64,000 nucleotides of DNA from Sphingomonas gellani (lineage in GTDB: Bacteria > Pseudomonadota > Alphaproteobacteria > Sphingomonadales > Sphingomonadaceae), in NCBI RefSeq assembly GCF_900110035.1, contig NZ_FOCF01000006.1, positions 1 through 64,000 on the forward strand, in the 5' to 3' direction. The position numbers and the translations under genes were made by a program. Below are positions 19,301 through 26,386 of this stretch, one piece after another (position 1 is the stretch's first letter; every line of letters starts with the position of its first letter). The notes beneath the pieces are model-generated. The model was not told where the DNA came from, searched no databases, and worked only from the letters and a program-made list of their open reading frames with translations.

Positions 19301-19341
19301 AAAAGGGGCCGCCGTTCACGCGAACGACGGCCCCTTTTTTT
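19301..19341. terminator. bidirectional terminator between lptG and the desaturase gene
   Basis: GGGGCCGCCGTTC (19305-19317) pairs with GAACGACGGCCCC (19322-19334) at 12 of 13 positions around a 4-nt loop. AAAA precedes the stem and a run of seven T follows, so it can end transcripts from both sides of this convergent junction. Confidence 0.92.
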
Positions 19342-19361
19342 GACTTCCCTGAACAACCCGA

Positions 19362-20483
19362 TCAGCGGCGCGGGCGCATCGTGTTCGACACGAGATAGCG
19401 CACCAGCCCCGGCAATCCGCCCGGATAGCTCGCCTTGTGGTAGGAGGACCCTTCCTCCAACGCCGCGCTGATCCGCCGATGCGCCTCACCCAGCGAGTGA
19501 TAGGGCAATCCCGGCAGCAGGTGATGCAGCGCATGGTAGCGCAGCCCGACCGGCGCCCACAGTCCCGGTAGCAGCGCGGGCGGCGGCACGTTGACCGAGT
19601 CGAGATACTGGGCGGTCAGGCTCATCACCTCCCCATCCTCATTCTCCCACAGATGCGCGACCAGCGTGCGGACTTGGTTCAGCAGCGCCACGGCCGACAC
19701 GATGCCAATGCCGATGCCGAACGAGCGGAGCGGGATCACGCCCGTCGCCACCATCGTCAGCAGCGCGATCGCCCAAACGCTCGCCGCCGCATCGATGCGG
19801 TTGAACTGCTTCAGCGCAGCCCCCTCGGGCACCTTGCGACGGAACTGCGGATTGATCGCCAGCGCGGAGAACCGCTCGATGACCGGACGACGCAGCGGCG
19901 GGACGATCACCGACAACGGCGCCAGTATCGCGAACCGGATCAGGAAGCCGACCGGTGCCAGGATCGAGATCAGCAGAAACAGCGGCAGCGTCCATGGCTT
20001 CATCGACGCCAGCGGCAGATATTCGGGATCCTCCGCCGTACCGTAACGGTGCTTGGTGTGGTGCAGGTTGTGCACGCCCTCATACATGAAGGACGGCGTC
20101 AGCATCGGCACACCGACGATCGCGTTCCAGCCCAACCGGAAATGCGGCAGGGCGGAGTGCTTCATGTGGCTGATTTCATGGATGAAGAGCAGCGCCCGGT
20201 ACAACGCCAGCACCGACACGATCCCCGCCGCCACCGCCAGCCACGTGACATGCGTCGTCGCGGCAACCGCCAACGTGGCGTATCCGAGCAGCGCGGACCC
20301 GACCATGTCGGACCAGTACAGCGCCTTGTTCGGGCGCGCGAGATCGCGGGTCAGTTCAGCCGCGGCGCGCAGCATCGCCTTGTCGTCGGCGATCACCGGC
20401 CTTGCGGCACGGGCAGGTGTTGCGGCTTGCGGCGACGAGGCTGCACGCGGCAGGGTCAGCGAGCTGTTCATGGCTTGATCCAT
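19362..20483 (-). CDS. membrane fatty acid desaturase
   Basis: 373 residues with the three histidine clusters of the di-iron integral-membrane desaturases: HEISHMKH, HNLHHTKH and HALHH, between paired hydrophobic helices. These enzymes introduce double bonds or hydroxyl groups into acyl chains. The exact substrate (phospholipid acyl, sphingoid base, or other) is not shown by the sequence. It lies between lptG and the putative ceramide synthase, so a role in lipid A or sphingolipid tailoring is possible, but it could equally serve general phospholipid desaturation. An alternative start is the ATG four codons later. Confidence 0.85.
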   Translation of the reverse strand: MDQAMNSSLTLPRAASSPQAATPARAARPVIADDKAMLRAAAELTRDLARPNKALYWSDMVGSALLGYATLAVAATTHVTWLAVAAGIVSVLALYRALLFIHEISHMKHSALPHFRLGWNAIVGVPMLTPSFMYEGVHNLHHTKHRYGTAEDPEYLPLASMKPWTLPLFLLISILAPVGFLIRFAILAPLSVIVPPLRRPVIERFSALAINPQFRRKVPEGAALKQFNRIDAAASVWAIALLTMVATGVIPLRSFGIGIGIVSAVALLNQVRTLVAHLWENEDGEVMSLTAQYLDSVNVPPPALLPGLWAPVGLRYHALHHLLPGLPYHSLGEAHRRISAALEEGSSYHKASYPGGLPGLVRYLVSNTMRPRR

Positions 20484-20591
20484 TGCCTGGATATAGTGGC
20501 GGCAGCATGGCGTTTCGACCTAGGGAATCCACGGAAACGCCACTCGCCATGATCGATCGAGACGCTTAATACACGTCCATCAGGGGGAAGC

Positions 20592-21746
20592 ATGACCGAT
20601 CAACTCACCATCCGGCCAATCGACACGAAGCGGGATCGGAAAGCGTTCGTCGACCTGCCTTTCCGCCTGTATCGCGATGATCCGAGCTGGGTACCGCCGC
20701 TAAAGGGTGAGGCTTTGGGCCTGATCACGCCGGAAAAGAACGGCTGGTACAGCCATGCCAAGGTGCAGCTGTTCCTTGCCGAGCGCGCGGGTCAGGTGGT
20801 CGGCCGCATCTCCGCGCATATCGACACGCTGGCGCTGACCATGCCCGCCGAACAGGGTTTCGGTCCCGGCACTGGCCAATGGGGCCTGATGGAGGCGGAG
20901 GATGAGAGCATCTTCACCCAGCTTCTCACCCATGCGGAGGGCTGGCTGCGCGAACAGGGCATGGTGCGCGCTCTTGGCCCCATCTCCCAGTCGATCTGGG
21001 AGGAGCCAGGCCTGCTGATCGAGGGGTTCGACCACGCCCCCACGATCATGATGGGGCACGCCAAGGCCGAATATCGCGGCTGGATCGAGCGTGCCGGCTA
21101 TCAGCCGGTCAAGCAGCTGCTGACCTACGAACTGGATATCACCCAGGAATTTCCGCCGATCGTGAAGCGGATCATCCAGGCCGGGGAAAAAAACGCGCGC
21201 ATCGTGGTGCGCCAGGTCGACAAGTCGAAGTTCGAGGAGGAGGCTGCGATCATCCTCGACATCCTCAACGATGCGTGGTCCGACAATTGGGGCTTCGTTC
21301 CGCTGACCCCGCCCGAAATCAAGGACGTCGGGGTCAAGCTGAAGCCCATCGTGTTCAACGACCTGATCCGGATCGCGGAACTGGACGGCCGGCCCGTGGC
21401 GTTCATGATCACGCTTCCCGACCTGAACGAGGCGATCAAGCCGCTGAAGGGCAATCTGCTGCCCTTCGGCTGGGCCAAGCTGCTGCTGTGGCTGCGCGCG
21501 CCAAAGGTGCGCACGATGCGCGTCCCGCTGATGGGGGTGCGCAAGGAGTTCCAGTCCTCTCGCCTGGCCAGCCAGCTTGCCTTCATGATGATCGAATATA
21601 TCCGCCGCGCCTCGGTCTCGCGCTACGGCGCCAGTCGTGGGGAGATCGGCTGGATCCTCGACGACAATCAGGGCATGCGCTCGATCGCGACGACGATCGA
21701 GAGCCACGTCAACAAAGTGTATCAGGTCTACGGTCGCGATCTGTGA
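20592..21746 (+). CDS. bcerS: GNAT-fold acyltransferase, likely bacterial ceramide synthase
   Basis: 384 residues. An N-terminal GNAT half (LTIRPIDTKRDRKAFVDLPF, LAERAGQVVGRISAHID) and a C-terminal half ending GWILDDNQGMRSIATTIESHV, the pattern of proteins often mislabelled dATP pyrophosphohydrolase. In Caulobacter a GNAT-family protein encoded close to serine palmitoyltransferase performs the N-acylation that makes oxidised ceramide (bCerS). Proximity to spt, acp and the reductase gene supports the same role here. The call rests on family resemblance and neighbourhood, not on an alignment. Separated from spt by the kinase, lptFG and the desaturase. Confidence 0.62.
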   Translation: MTDQLTIRPIDTKRDRKAFVDLPFRLYRDDPSWVPPLKGEALGLITPEKNGWYSHAKVQLFLAERAGQVVGRISAHIDTLALTMPAEQGFGPGTGQWGLMEAEDESIFTQLLTHAEGWLREQGMVRALGPISQSIWEEPGLLIEGFDHAPTIMMGHAKAEYRGWIERAGYQPVKQLLTYELDITQEFPPIVKRIIQAGEKNARIVVRQVDKSKFEEEAAIILDILNDAWSDNWGFVPLTPPEIKDVGVKLKPIVFNDLIRIAELDGRPVAFMITLPDLNEAIKPLKGNLLPFGWAKLLLWLRAPKVRTMRVPLMGVRKEFQSSRLASQLAFMMIEYIRRASVSRYGASRGEIGWILDDNQGMRSIATTIESHVNKVYQVYGRDL

Positions 21747-21753
21747 CGGCCGG

Positions 21754-21780
21754 CCACGACGCGCATCCGGCGCGTCGTGG
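21754..21780. terminator. hairpin between convergent genes
   Basis: CCACGACGCGC (21754-21764) and GCGCGTCGTGG (21770-21780) are perfectly complementary around a 5-nt loop. It lies just after the stop of the ceramide synthase-like gene and just before the end of the convergent small-protein gene. No T-run is present, so the terminator role is likely but not certain. Confidence 0.55.
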
Positions 21781-21794
21781 CGGCTGTCCGTGCC

Positions 21795-22028
21795 TCACTT
21801 CTTGAGCGGATCGAAGCCTTCGTTCAGCCATTCCGCCCGCGTCATGCAGGTCTTGTGACGGATGCGCGAACCGGTCGCCTCGGTCATCACGCAATAGCGG
21901 GTCGGCTTCGCAGGCGCGGCCTGGCTTTCCGAAGCGACCGGCGCCGGTTCCGGCTTCGGCTCGCGGATCGCGAGCGCGGGGGTGGCGGCGATCAGACCCA
22001 GGCCGGCGAACATCAACAACGACTTCAT
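21795..22028 (-). CDS. small exported protein of unknown function
   Basis: 77 residues starting at ATG 22028, preceded by GAGGGATG. It has a clear signal peptide (MKSLLMFAGLGLIAATPALA), a proline/alanine-rich stretch (PKPEPAPVASESQAAPAK) and a short domain with two cysteines in TRYCVMTEATGSRI and RHKTCMTRAEW. The two cysteines could form a disulfide in the periplasm. Short proteins with a C...CxTRAEW ending are common in sphingomonads without a known role. Confidence 0.75.
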   Translation of the reverse strand: MKSLLMFAGLGLIAATPALAIREPKPEPAPVASESQAAPAKPTRYCVMTEATGSRIRHKTCMTRAEWLNEGFDPLKK

Positions 22029-22183
22029 GGCATCATCCCTCAAGATGGAGCGGCCCGTTTGCCGCTCACCCTCAAGGCCTTGCATCCGCCGTGCCAAGTC
22101 TGGTCGCGCCCAATATCAATGACTTAGCCAAACGGCGCTCACGCCCGCCGCCAAGTGGTGGCAAACCCCGCCATCGATTGGGA

Positions 22184-23020
22184 TCAGAAGAGGATCGCGC
22201 CGCCAAAGGCCAGCCGGATGTCAGGCGTGCTGTGGTTCAGACCGGCGGCGGCGAGCAGGTCCAGCTGGGTGCGCCTGGTCGGTTTGAAGGCGATCGACTC
22301 CGCAGCCAGCACGTGTGTCTCGCCGCCCATAGGGTCGTCGTCCCGCTCCACGGACACTTCGCTGGTCAGCGTGACCTGTTCCGACACCTGGTATCCCAGG
22401 CCGACGATACCGCTGTCATTCAGGTGTCGGCCGTGGCCGTCCTCGTCCGCCAGTGCGGCGACCTGGCCAGTAAAGGCGAGGTTGAGCGATTTGCTGAGGT
22501 CGTAGGTGACCGGGATCACCGCACCGCCTTCCCAGGCACCGTCGCCGATCGGCTGCCGGCCCAGCGGCAGAATGACGAATGGCTCGATCCCGAACGACAG
22601 GCCATCGCCGCCCGGATTGCGGAGGTTCTGCCGCACCGCCAGTCGCACATCGCCCACACCGTTGGTGTGGGTGACACCGCCCGCAGCCTTGTTCCGCTCC
22701 CGATCGGTGCCGAACGCGGTCCAGCCGACCTGCACCTCCGTCTGCGGGCCGATCCCGATCCGTGCCAGCAGGTCCGCGACGATGAACTGATCGTCGCGTG
22801 CATCGGCGGTGTCATCGCGCTGCCAGTCGAGTGCTGAGTACTCGAACTGCACATGGCCGGGCTCGGTCGTGCACGCCGACGACCCCAGGCTGGGGCGGTT
22901 CGGGCAAAAGCGCGGATCGTCCCCGCCACTTCCGCCGCCGCTGCCGGACTGCGCCAGCGCCGGCGACGCAGCCACGACCGTCGCCGCGACCAACCCAAAC
23001 AGGAGTGCCCGTGTCTTCAT
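22184..23020 (-). CDS. outer-membrane transporter-like protein (MetA-pathway-of-phenol-degradation family)
   Basis: 278 residues with a signal peptide ending SPALAQ, a short Gly/Ser linker, two cysteines near the mature N-terminus (FCPNRP and SACTTEPGHV) and then a run of amphipathic strands ending in a terminal aromatic residue (AFGGAILF), as in outer-membrane beta-barrels. PGHVQFEYS and the repeated strand patterns match the family annotated as putative phenol-degradation-pathway transporter (DUF-type). The substrate is unknown. Confidence 0.68.
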   Translation of the reverse strand: MKTRALLFGLVAATVVAASPALAQSGSGGGSGGDDPRFCPNRPSLGSSACTTEPGHVQFEYSALDWQRDDTADARDDQFIVADLLARIGIGPQTEVQVGWTAFGTDRERNKAAGGVTHTNGVGDVRLAVRQNLRNPGGDGLSFGIEPFVILPLGRQPIGDGAWEGGAVIPVTYDLSKSLNLAFTGQVAALADEDGHGRHLNDSGIVGLGYQVSEQVTLTSEVSVERDDDPMGGETHVLAAESIAFKPTRRTQLDLLAAAGLNHSTPDIRLAFGGAILF

Positions 23021-23063
23021 GCGCCTGAAATCCTATCCGGGCGTGTGGTTAGCCCGAAGCGCC

Positions 23064-23849
23064 CTAACGCAGCCTTACCCAAGTGGGTGCATGGTCGCTG
23101 GCTTTTTCTCGGCCGCGATGCGCCTTGTCGACGCCGGCATCGACCAGGCGGTCGGCCGCGCGCGGGCTGAGCAACAGATGGTCGATACGGAACCCGGCGT
23201 CCCGCTGCCACGCCCCGGCCTGATAGTCCCAGAACGTCCAGATCTTTCCCGCAGGATGACGCGTGCGCAGCGCATCGGTCCAGCCGTCCGCGAGCAGCCG
23301 GCGATACCCGGCCCGGCTCTCCGGCTGCATCAGCGCGTCCTCTGCCATGGCACGCACGGAGAAGGTGTCGTCGTCATGCGGAATGACGTTGTAGTCGCCG
23401 GCGAGCACCGCTGGCACCTCTTCGCTGAGCAACTCCGTCGCGCGCGACCGCAGCCGGTCTAGCCATCGCAACTTATAGTCGAACTTGGGCCCCGGCCGCG
23501 GATTGCCGTTCGGCAGGTACAGCGACGCGACCACCATGGTGCCGCCATTGCCGTCGGGCACTTCGCATTCCAGATACCGGCTGTGCTCGTCCTCCGGCTC
23601 CCCGGCCAGGCCGCGCACCCGCTCGATCGGCTGCGCACCCCGGGTCAGCACGGCCACCCCGTTCCAGCTCTTCTGACCATGCCAGACCGCGCCATAGCCC
23701 GCGGCCTCTATATCGGCCGCCGGAAAGCTGTCGTCACTCGCCTTCAGTTCCTGGAGGCAGACGACGTCCGCGTCACCCTCGGCCAGATACTCCAGCAGAC
23801 GCGGCAGGCGCGCCTTGATGCCGTTCACATTGTAGGTGACGATCTTCAT
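23064..23849 (-). CDS. xth: exodeoxyribonuclease III (AP endonuclease)
   Basis: 261 residues of the endonuclease/exonuclease/phosphatase fold. It cuts at abasic sites and removes 3' blocks in base excision repair. Motifs: KIVTYNVNGIKARL, CLQELKA (metal-binding Glu), LYLPNGNPRPGPKFDYK, AGDYNVIPHDDD, FWDYQAGAW, RIDHLLLS and the catalytic SDHAP at the C-terminus. The ATG at 23849 starts the family's conserved MKIVTYNVNG; the long frame upstream belongs to erpA on another frame. It lies 20 bp after the erpA stop and is probably cotranscribed with it. Confidence 0.94.
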   Translation of the reverse strand: MKIVTYNVNGIKARLPRLLEYLAEGDADVVCLQELKASDDSFPAADIEAAGYGAVWHGQKSWNGVAVLTRGAQPIERVRGLAGEPEDEHSRYLECEVPDGNGGTMVVASLYLPNGNPRPGPKFDYKLRWLDRLRSRATELLSEEVPAVLAGDYNVIPHDDDTFSVRAMAEDALMQPESRAGYRRLLADGWTDALRTRHPAGKIWTFWDYQAGAWQRDAGFRIDHLLLSPRAADRLVDAGVDKAHRGREKASDHAPTWVRLR

Positions 23850-23869
23850 GTCGCTGTCCAGTCCGACGA

Positions 23870-24217
23870 TCAGATCGCGAAGCTGGAGCCACAGCCGCAC
23901 CCGGACGCAGCGTTGGGATTGTCGACGCGAAACGCCGCGCCGCCCAGCGACTCCACATAATCGACCTGGCAACCCCGCACCAGGTCCATGCTGACGCTGT
24001 CGACGACCAATCGCACGCCATCGATTTCCGCAACCGTATCGTCCGCGTCGGGGCTGTCGGCGAAACCGAACCTGTACTGAAAGCCCGAACAGCCGCCCCC
24101 ATCGACGGCCAGCCGCAGGATCGCGGGCTTGTTCTGCTTCGCCGCGATCGCCGCGACGCGCGCGGCGGCGGAGTGGGTCAGGGCGATGTCGGGAGCCGGG
24201 TTGTGCATAAGGAGCAT
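23870..24217 (-). CDS. erpA: A-type iron-sulfur cluster insertion protein (ErpA/HesB family)
   Basis: 115 residues. The three conserved cluster-binding cysteines are Cys43 (GGGCSGFQY), Cys107 and Cys109 (SGCGCGSSF). A-type carriers accept [2Fe-2S] or [4Fe-4S] clusters from the Suf/Isc scaffold and deliver them to target enzymes. A second ATG three codons later (MHNPAPD) could be the true start. xth follows in the same direction. Confidence 0.9.
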   Translation of the reverse strand: MLLMHNPAPDIALTHSAAARVAAIAAKQNKPAILRLAVDGGGCSGFQYRFGFADSPDADDTVAEIDGVRLVVDSVSMDLVRGCQVDYVESLGGAAFRVDNPNAASGCGCGSSFAI

Positions 24218-24285
24218 GTAAGCGGCGGGCGAGCCTGCGACAACCGCGCCAGGTCCGCCGCATCAGCGTATGAAAGCGGTGGCGA

Positions 24286-24999
24286 TCAGTCCTGCGGAGC
24301 CGGGCCGTCGACCGACACCGGGATGGCGTGGACCGACTGATCCTTGGCGGCCAGTAGGTAATCGGCCGTGGTCAGGAACGGGATCGGGTTGACCGCATGA
24401 CCGTCGATACGAACCTCGTAGTGCAGGTGTGGGCCGGTCGAACGACCCGTCGAGCCCATCAGCGCGATCAGCTGCCCGCGCGTGACCTTCTGCCCGTCCG
24501 ACACCAGGATCTTCGACAGGTGGCCGTACCGGGTGGCGATGCCCTTGCCATGATCGACCTCGACCATGTTTCCGTAACCGCCCAGGCGGCTGGCATGATC
24601 GATGATGCCATCCGCAGTGGCGTAAACGGGGGTGCCGACCGGGCCGGGAATATCGACCCCGGCATGCATCGCGGCGGTGCCGCGGAACGGGTCGGAGCGA
24701 ATGCCGAAATTGCTGGTGAAGCTCAGCTTGTTGACCGGCTGCACGGACGGGATGGCGATCGCACCGTGGCCGCCCAGGCCGGGCTGACCGATCGTGTCCA
24801 GCTTCTTCCAGCTCATGAACAGCGAGCGGAATTGCTGATCCGCCTTCAGGTCGTTCGTCGCCTCGACACTGTTGACCGGAACCAACGGGCCTCCGACCGC
24901 CGCCGCCTTGCCACCGTCACCCTCCGCCGCGTGTGCCGCCATGGCGGGAGCGATGGCGAGAGCGGCAAAAAGTGCCAGCGAAACGGGAAGCTTGGTCAT
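24286..24999 (-). CDS. M23 family metallopeptidase (LytM domain)
   Basis: 237 residues with an N-terminal signal peptide (AALAIAPAMAAHA) and a C-terminal LytM/peptidase M23 domain. Zinc ligands are seen in GTAAMHAGVDIPG (His and Asp of the HxxxD motif) and GPHLHYEVRIDG (HxH motif). Such enzymes cut peptide cross-links in peptidoglycan. A NFGIRSDPFRGT segment precedes the active site as in active family members, so the enzyme is probably catalytic and not only an activator. Confidence 0.88.
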   Translation of the reverse strand: MTKLPVSLALFAALAIAPAMAAHAAEGDGGKAAAVGGPLVPVNSVEATNDLKADQQFRSLFMSWKKLDTIGQPGLGGHGAIAIPSVQPVNKLSFTSNFGIRSDPFRGTAAMHAGVDIPGPVGTPVYATADGIIDHASRLGGYGNMVEVDHGKGIATRYGHLSKILVSDGQKVTRGQLIALMGSTGRSTGPHLHYEVRIDGHAVNPIPFLTTADYLLAAKDQSVHAIPVSVDGPAPQD

Positions 25000-25109
25000 C
25001 AGCCCTCTTCATGCCGTGCACCGAAACCGCGACGGGCCGGCACTGATTTGATCCACCCTGTCGGCGCCGTTCGACCCGCGCCTTACGAGTGGGTTTGTGA
25101 CCGATTGTC

Positions 25110-25922
25110 TCAGGATGACGCAAGGGGCTCGTAGAAATCGCGCGTCAGACCGGCTGACTCGCGCGCCGAGTCGTTGAACGGAGGCTTCAGGCCACCGCGA
25201 AAATGCCGTGAAACCAACGCTTGCCAGTGCGTTGCAGGCCGCTCGACGCCATCGCGGGCGCATCCGTGCAGGAACCAGCGGGTCCCCACCGACACGTGCC
25301 GGATCTCGTCGGAATAGATTCGTTGCAGGATACGCGCGCTGGTCTCGTCGCCCGCCGAACGGAACCGGGCCACCGTTTCCGGCGTCACGTCCAGTCCCCG
25401 CGCCTCCAGCACCATCGGCACAACCGCCAGCCGCGCCAGCTCGTCCTCGGCGGTGCCTGTCGCCGCCTGCCACAGGCCGGCATGAGCGGGCATCGCGCCA
25501 TAGCGGCTCCCCAACCGCTTCAGCCGGCGATCGAGCAGCGCGAAGTGGATCGCCTCGTCCGCACCCACTCCGATCCAGTCATCCACGAACGCCCGCGGAA
25601 AGTGCGCACCGAACCGCCCGGCCATGTCGAACGCCAGATCGATCGCGACGAACTCGATATGCGCCAACGCGTGGATCAAGGCGAGGCGCCCGCGATCGGA
25701 ACCACCCTTGCCCCGTTTCGGCATGCGGTTCGGCGGCAACAGCTCGGGCTCGGCCGGCCGTGCAGGTTCGACGGGCATTGCGATGTCGAACCGCCACGCC
25801 AGCAGCCCGCGGCGCCACTGACGCGCCGTGCGCCGGGCAAGCCTCACTTTGGTCGCCGGATCCGCCGCGTCCAGCACGTCCCGGCATGCTTCCGCGATCG
25901 TCTGAGGCGTCGCCCCGCTCAT
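25110..25922 (-). CDS. ferritin-like domain protein (DUF455)
   Basis: 270 residues resembling the DUF455 family, a helical ferritin-like fold distantly related to MiaE. Candidate metal ligands are in ALAHIEFVAIDLAFD (HxxE), VGADEAIHFALL (ExxH) and YSDEIRHVSVG (ExxH). The first half contains RLALIHALAHIE, typical of the family. Function is not known. Its start overlaps the stop of the peroxiredoxin gene by 4 nt, so it is translated from the glnE-peroxiredoxin message. Confidence 0.8.
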   Translation of the reverse strand: MSGATPQTIAEACRDVLDAADPATKVRLARRTARQWRRGLLAWRFDIAMPVEPARPAEPELLPPNRMPKRGKGGSDRGRLALIHALAHIEFVAIDLAFDMAGRFGAHFPRAFVDDWIGVGADEAIHFALLDRRLKRLGSRYGAMPAHAGLWQAATGTAEDELARLAVVPMVLEARGLDVTPETVARFRSAGDETSARILQRIYSDEIRHVSVGTRWFLHGCARDGVERPATHWQALVSRHFRGGLKPPFNDSARESAGLTRDFYEPLASS

Positions 25923-26386
25923 GGTGCGGTCTGCAACGCGCGGACCGCCTCCAGCACCGCCTCGGCATGGCCCGCGACCCGCACCTTTCGCCAGATGCGG
26001 ACCGCCCGCCCGTCGACGCCGAACAGAAAGGTGGCGCGCTCGACACCCATATATTTGCGGCCGTACAGCGTCTTCTCGCCCCAGACGCCGAATGCCTCCG
26101 TCACCGCGCCGTCCTCGTCAGACCCCAGCCTGATCGACAGGCCGTGCTTTTCGGAAAAGCGAACATGGCTGGCGGCACTGTCACGGGATATGCCGGTCAC
26201 GCTCGCTCCCGCGGCGGCAAACGCCTCCGCCAGCGCGGAAAAGTCCTGCGCCTCACGCGTGCAGCCCGACGTATCGTCCTTGGGATAGAAATAGATCACC
26301 GCCGGCAGGGGCAGGTCGGACAGCGCCATGCGTGTCCTGTCCGCCAGCACCATCGCGATCGCCGGCATCGTGTCGCCCTCGTTCAT
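25919..26386 (-). CDS. bcp: thioredoxin-dependent peroxiredoxin (Bcp/PrxQ family)
   Basis: 155 residues. It reduces hydroperoxides through a peroxidatic cysteine in YPKDDTSGCTREAQDF. In the usual PrxQ motif the resolving cysteine lies five residues later (GCTxEACxF); here that position is Gln, so the enzyme probably works as a 1-Cys form. RATFLFGVDGRAVRIWRKV is the typical C-terminal half. ATG 26386 overlaps the glnE stop (ATGA), which fixes the start; a longer frame upstream is not needed. Confidence 0.88.
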   Translation of the reverse strand: MNEGDTMPAIAMVLADRTRMALSDLPLPAVIYFYPKDDTSGCTREAQDFSALAEAFAAAGASVTGISRDSAASHVRFSEKHGLSIRLGSDEDGAVTEAFGVWGEKTLYGRKYMGVERATFLFGVDGRAVRIWRKVRVAGHAEAVLEAVRALQTAP

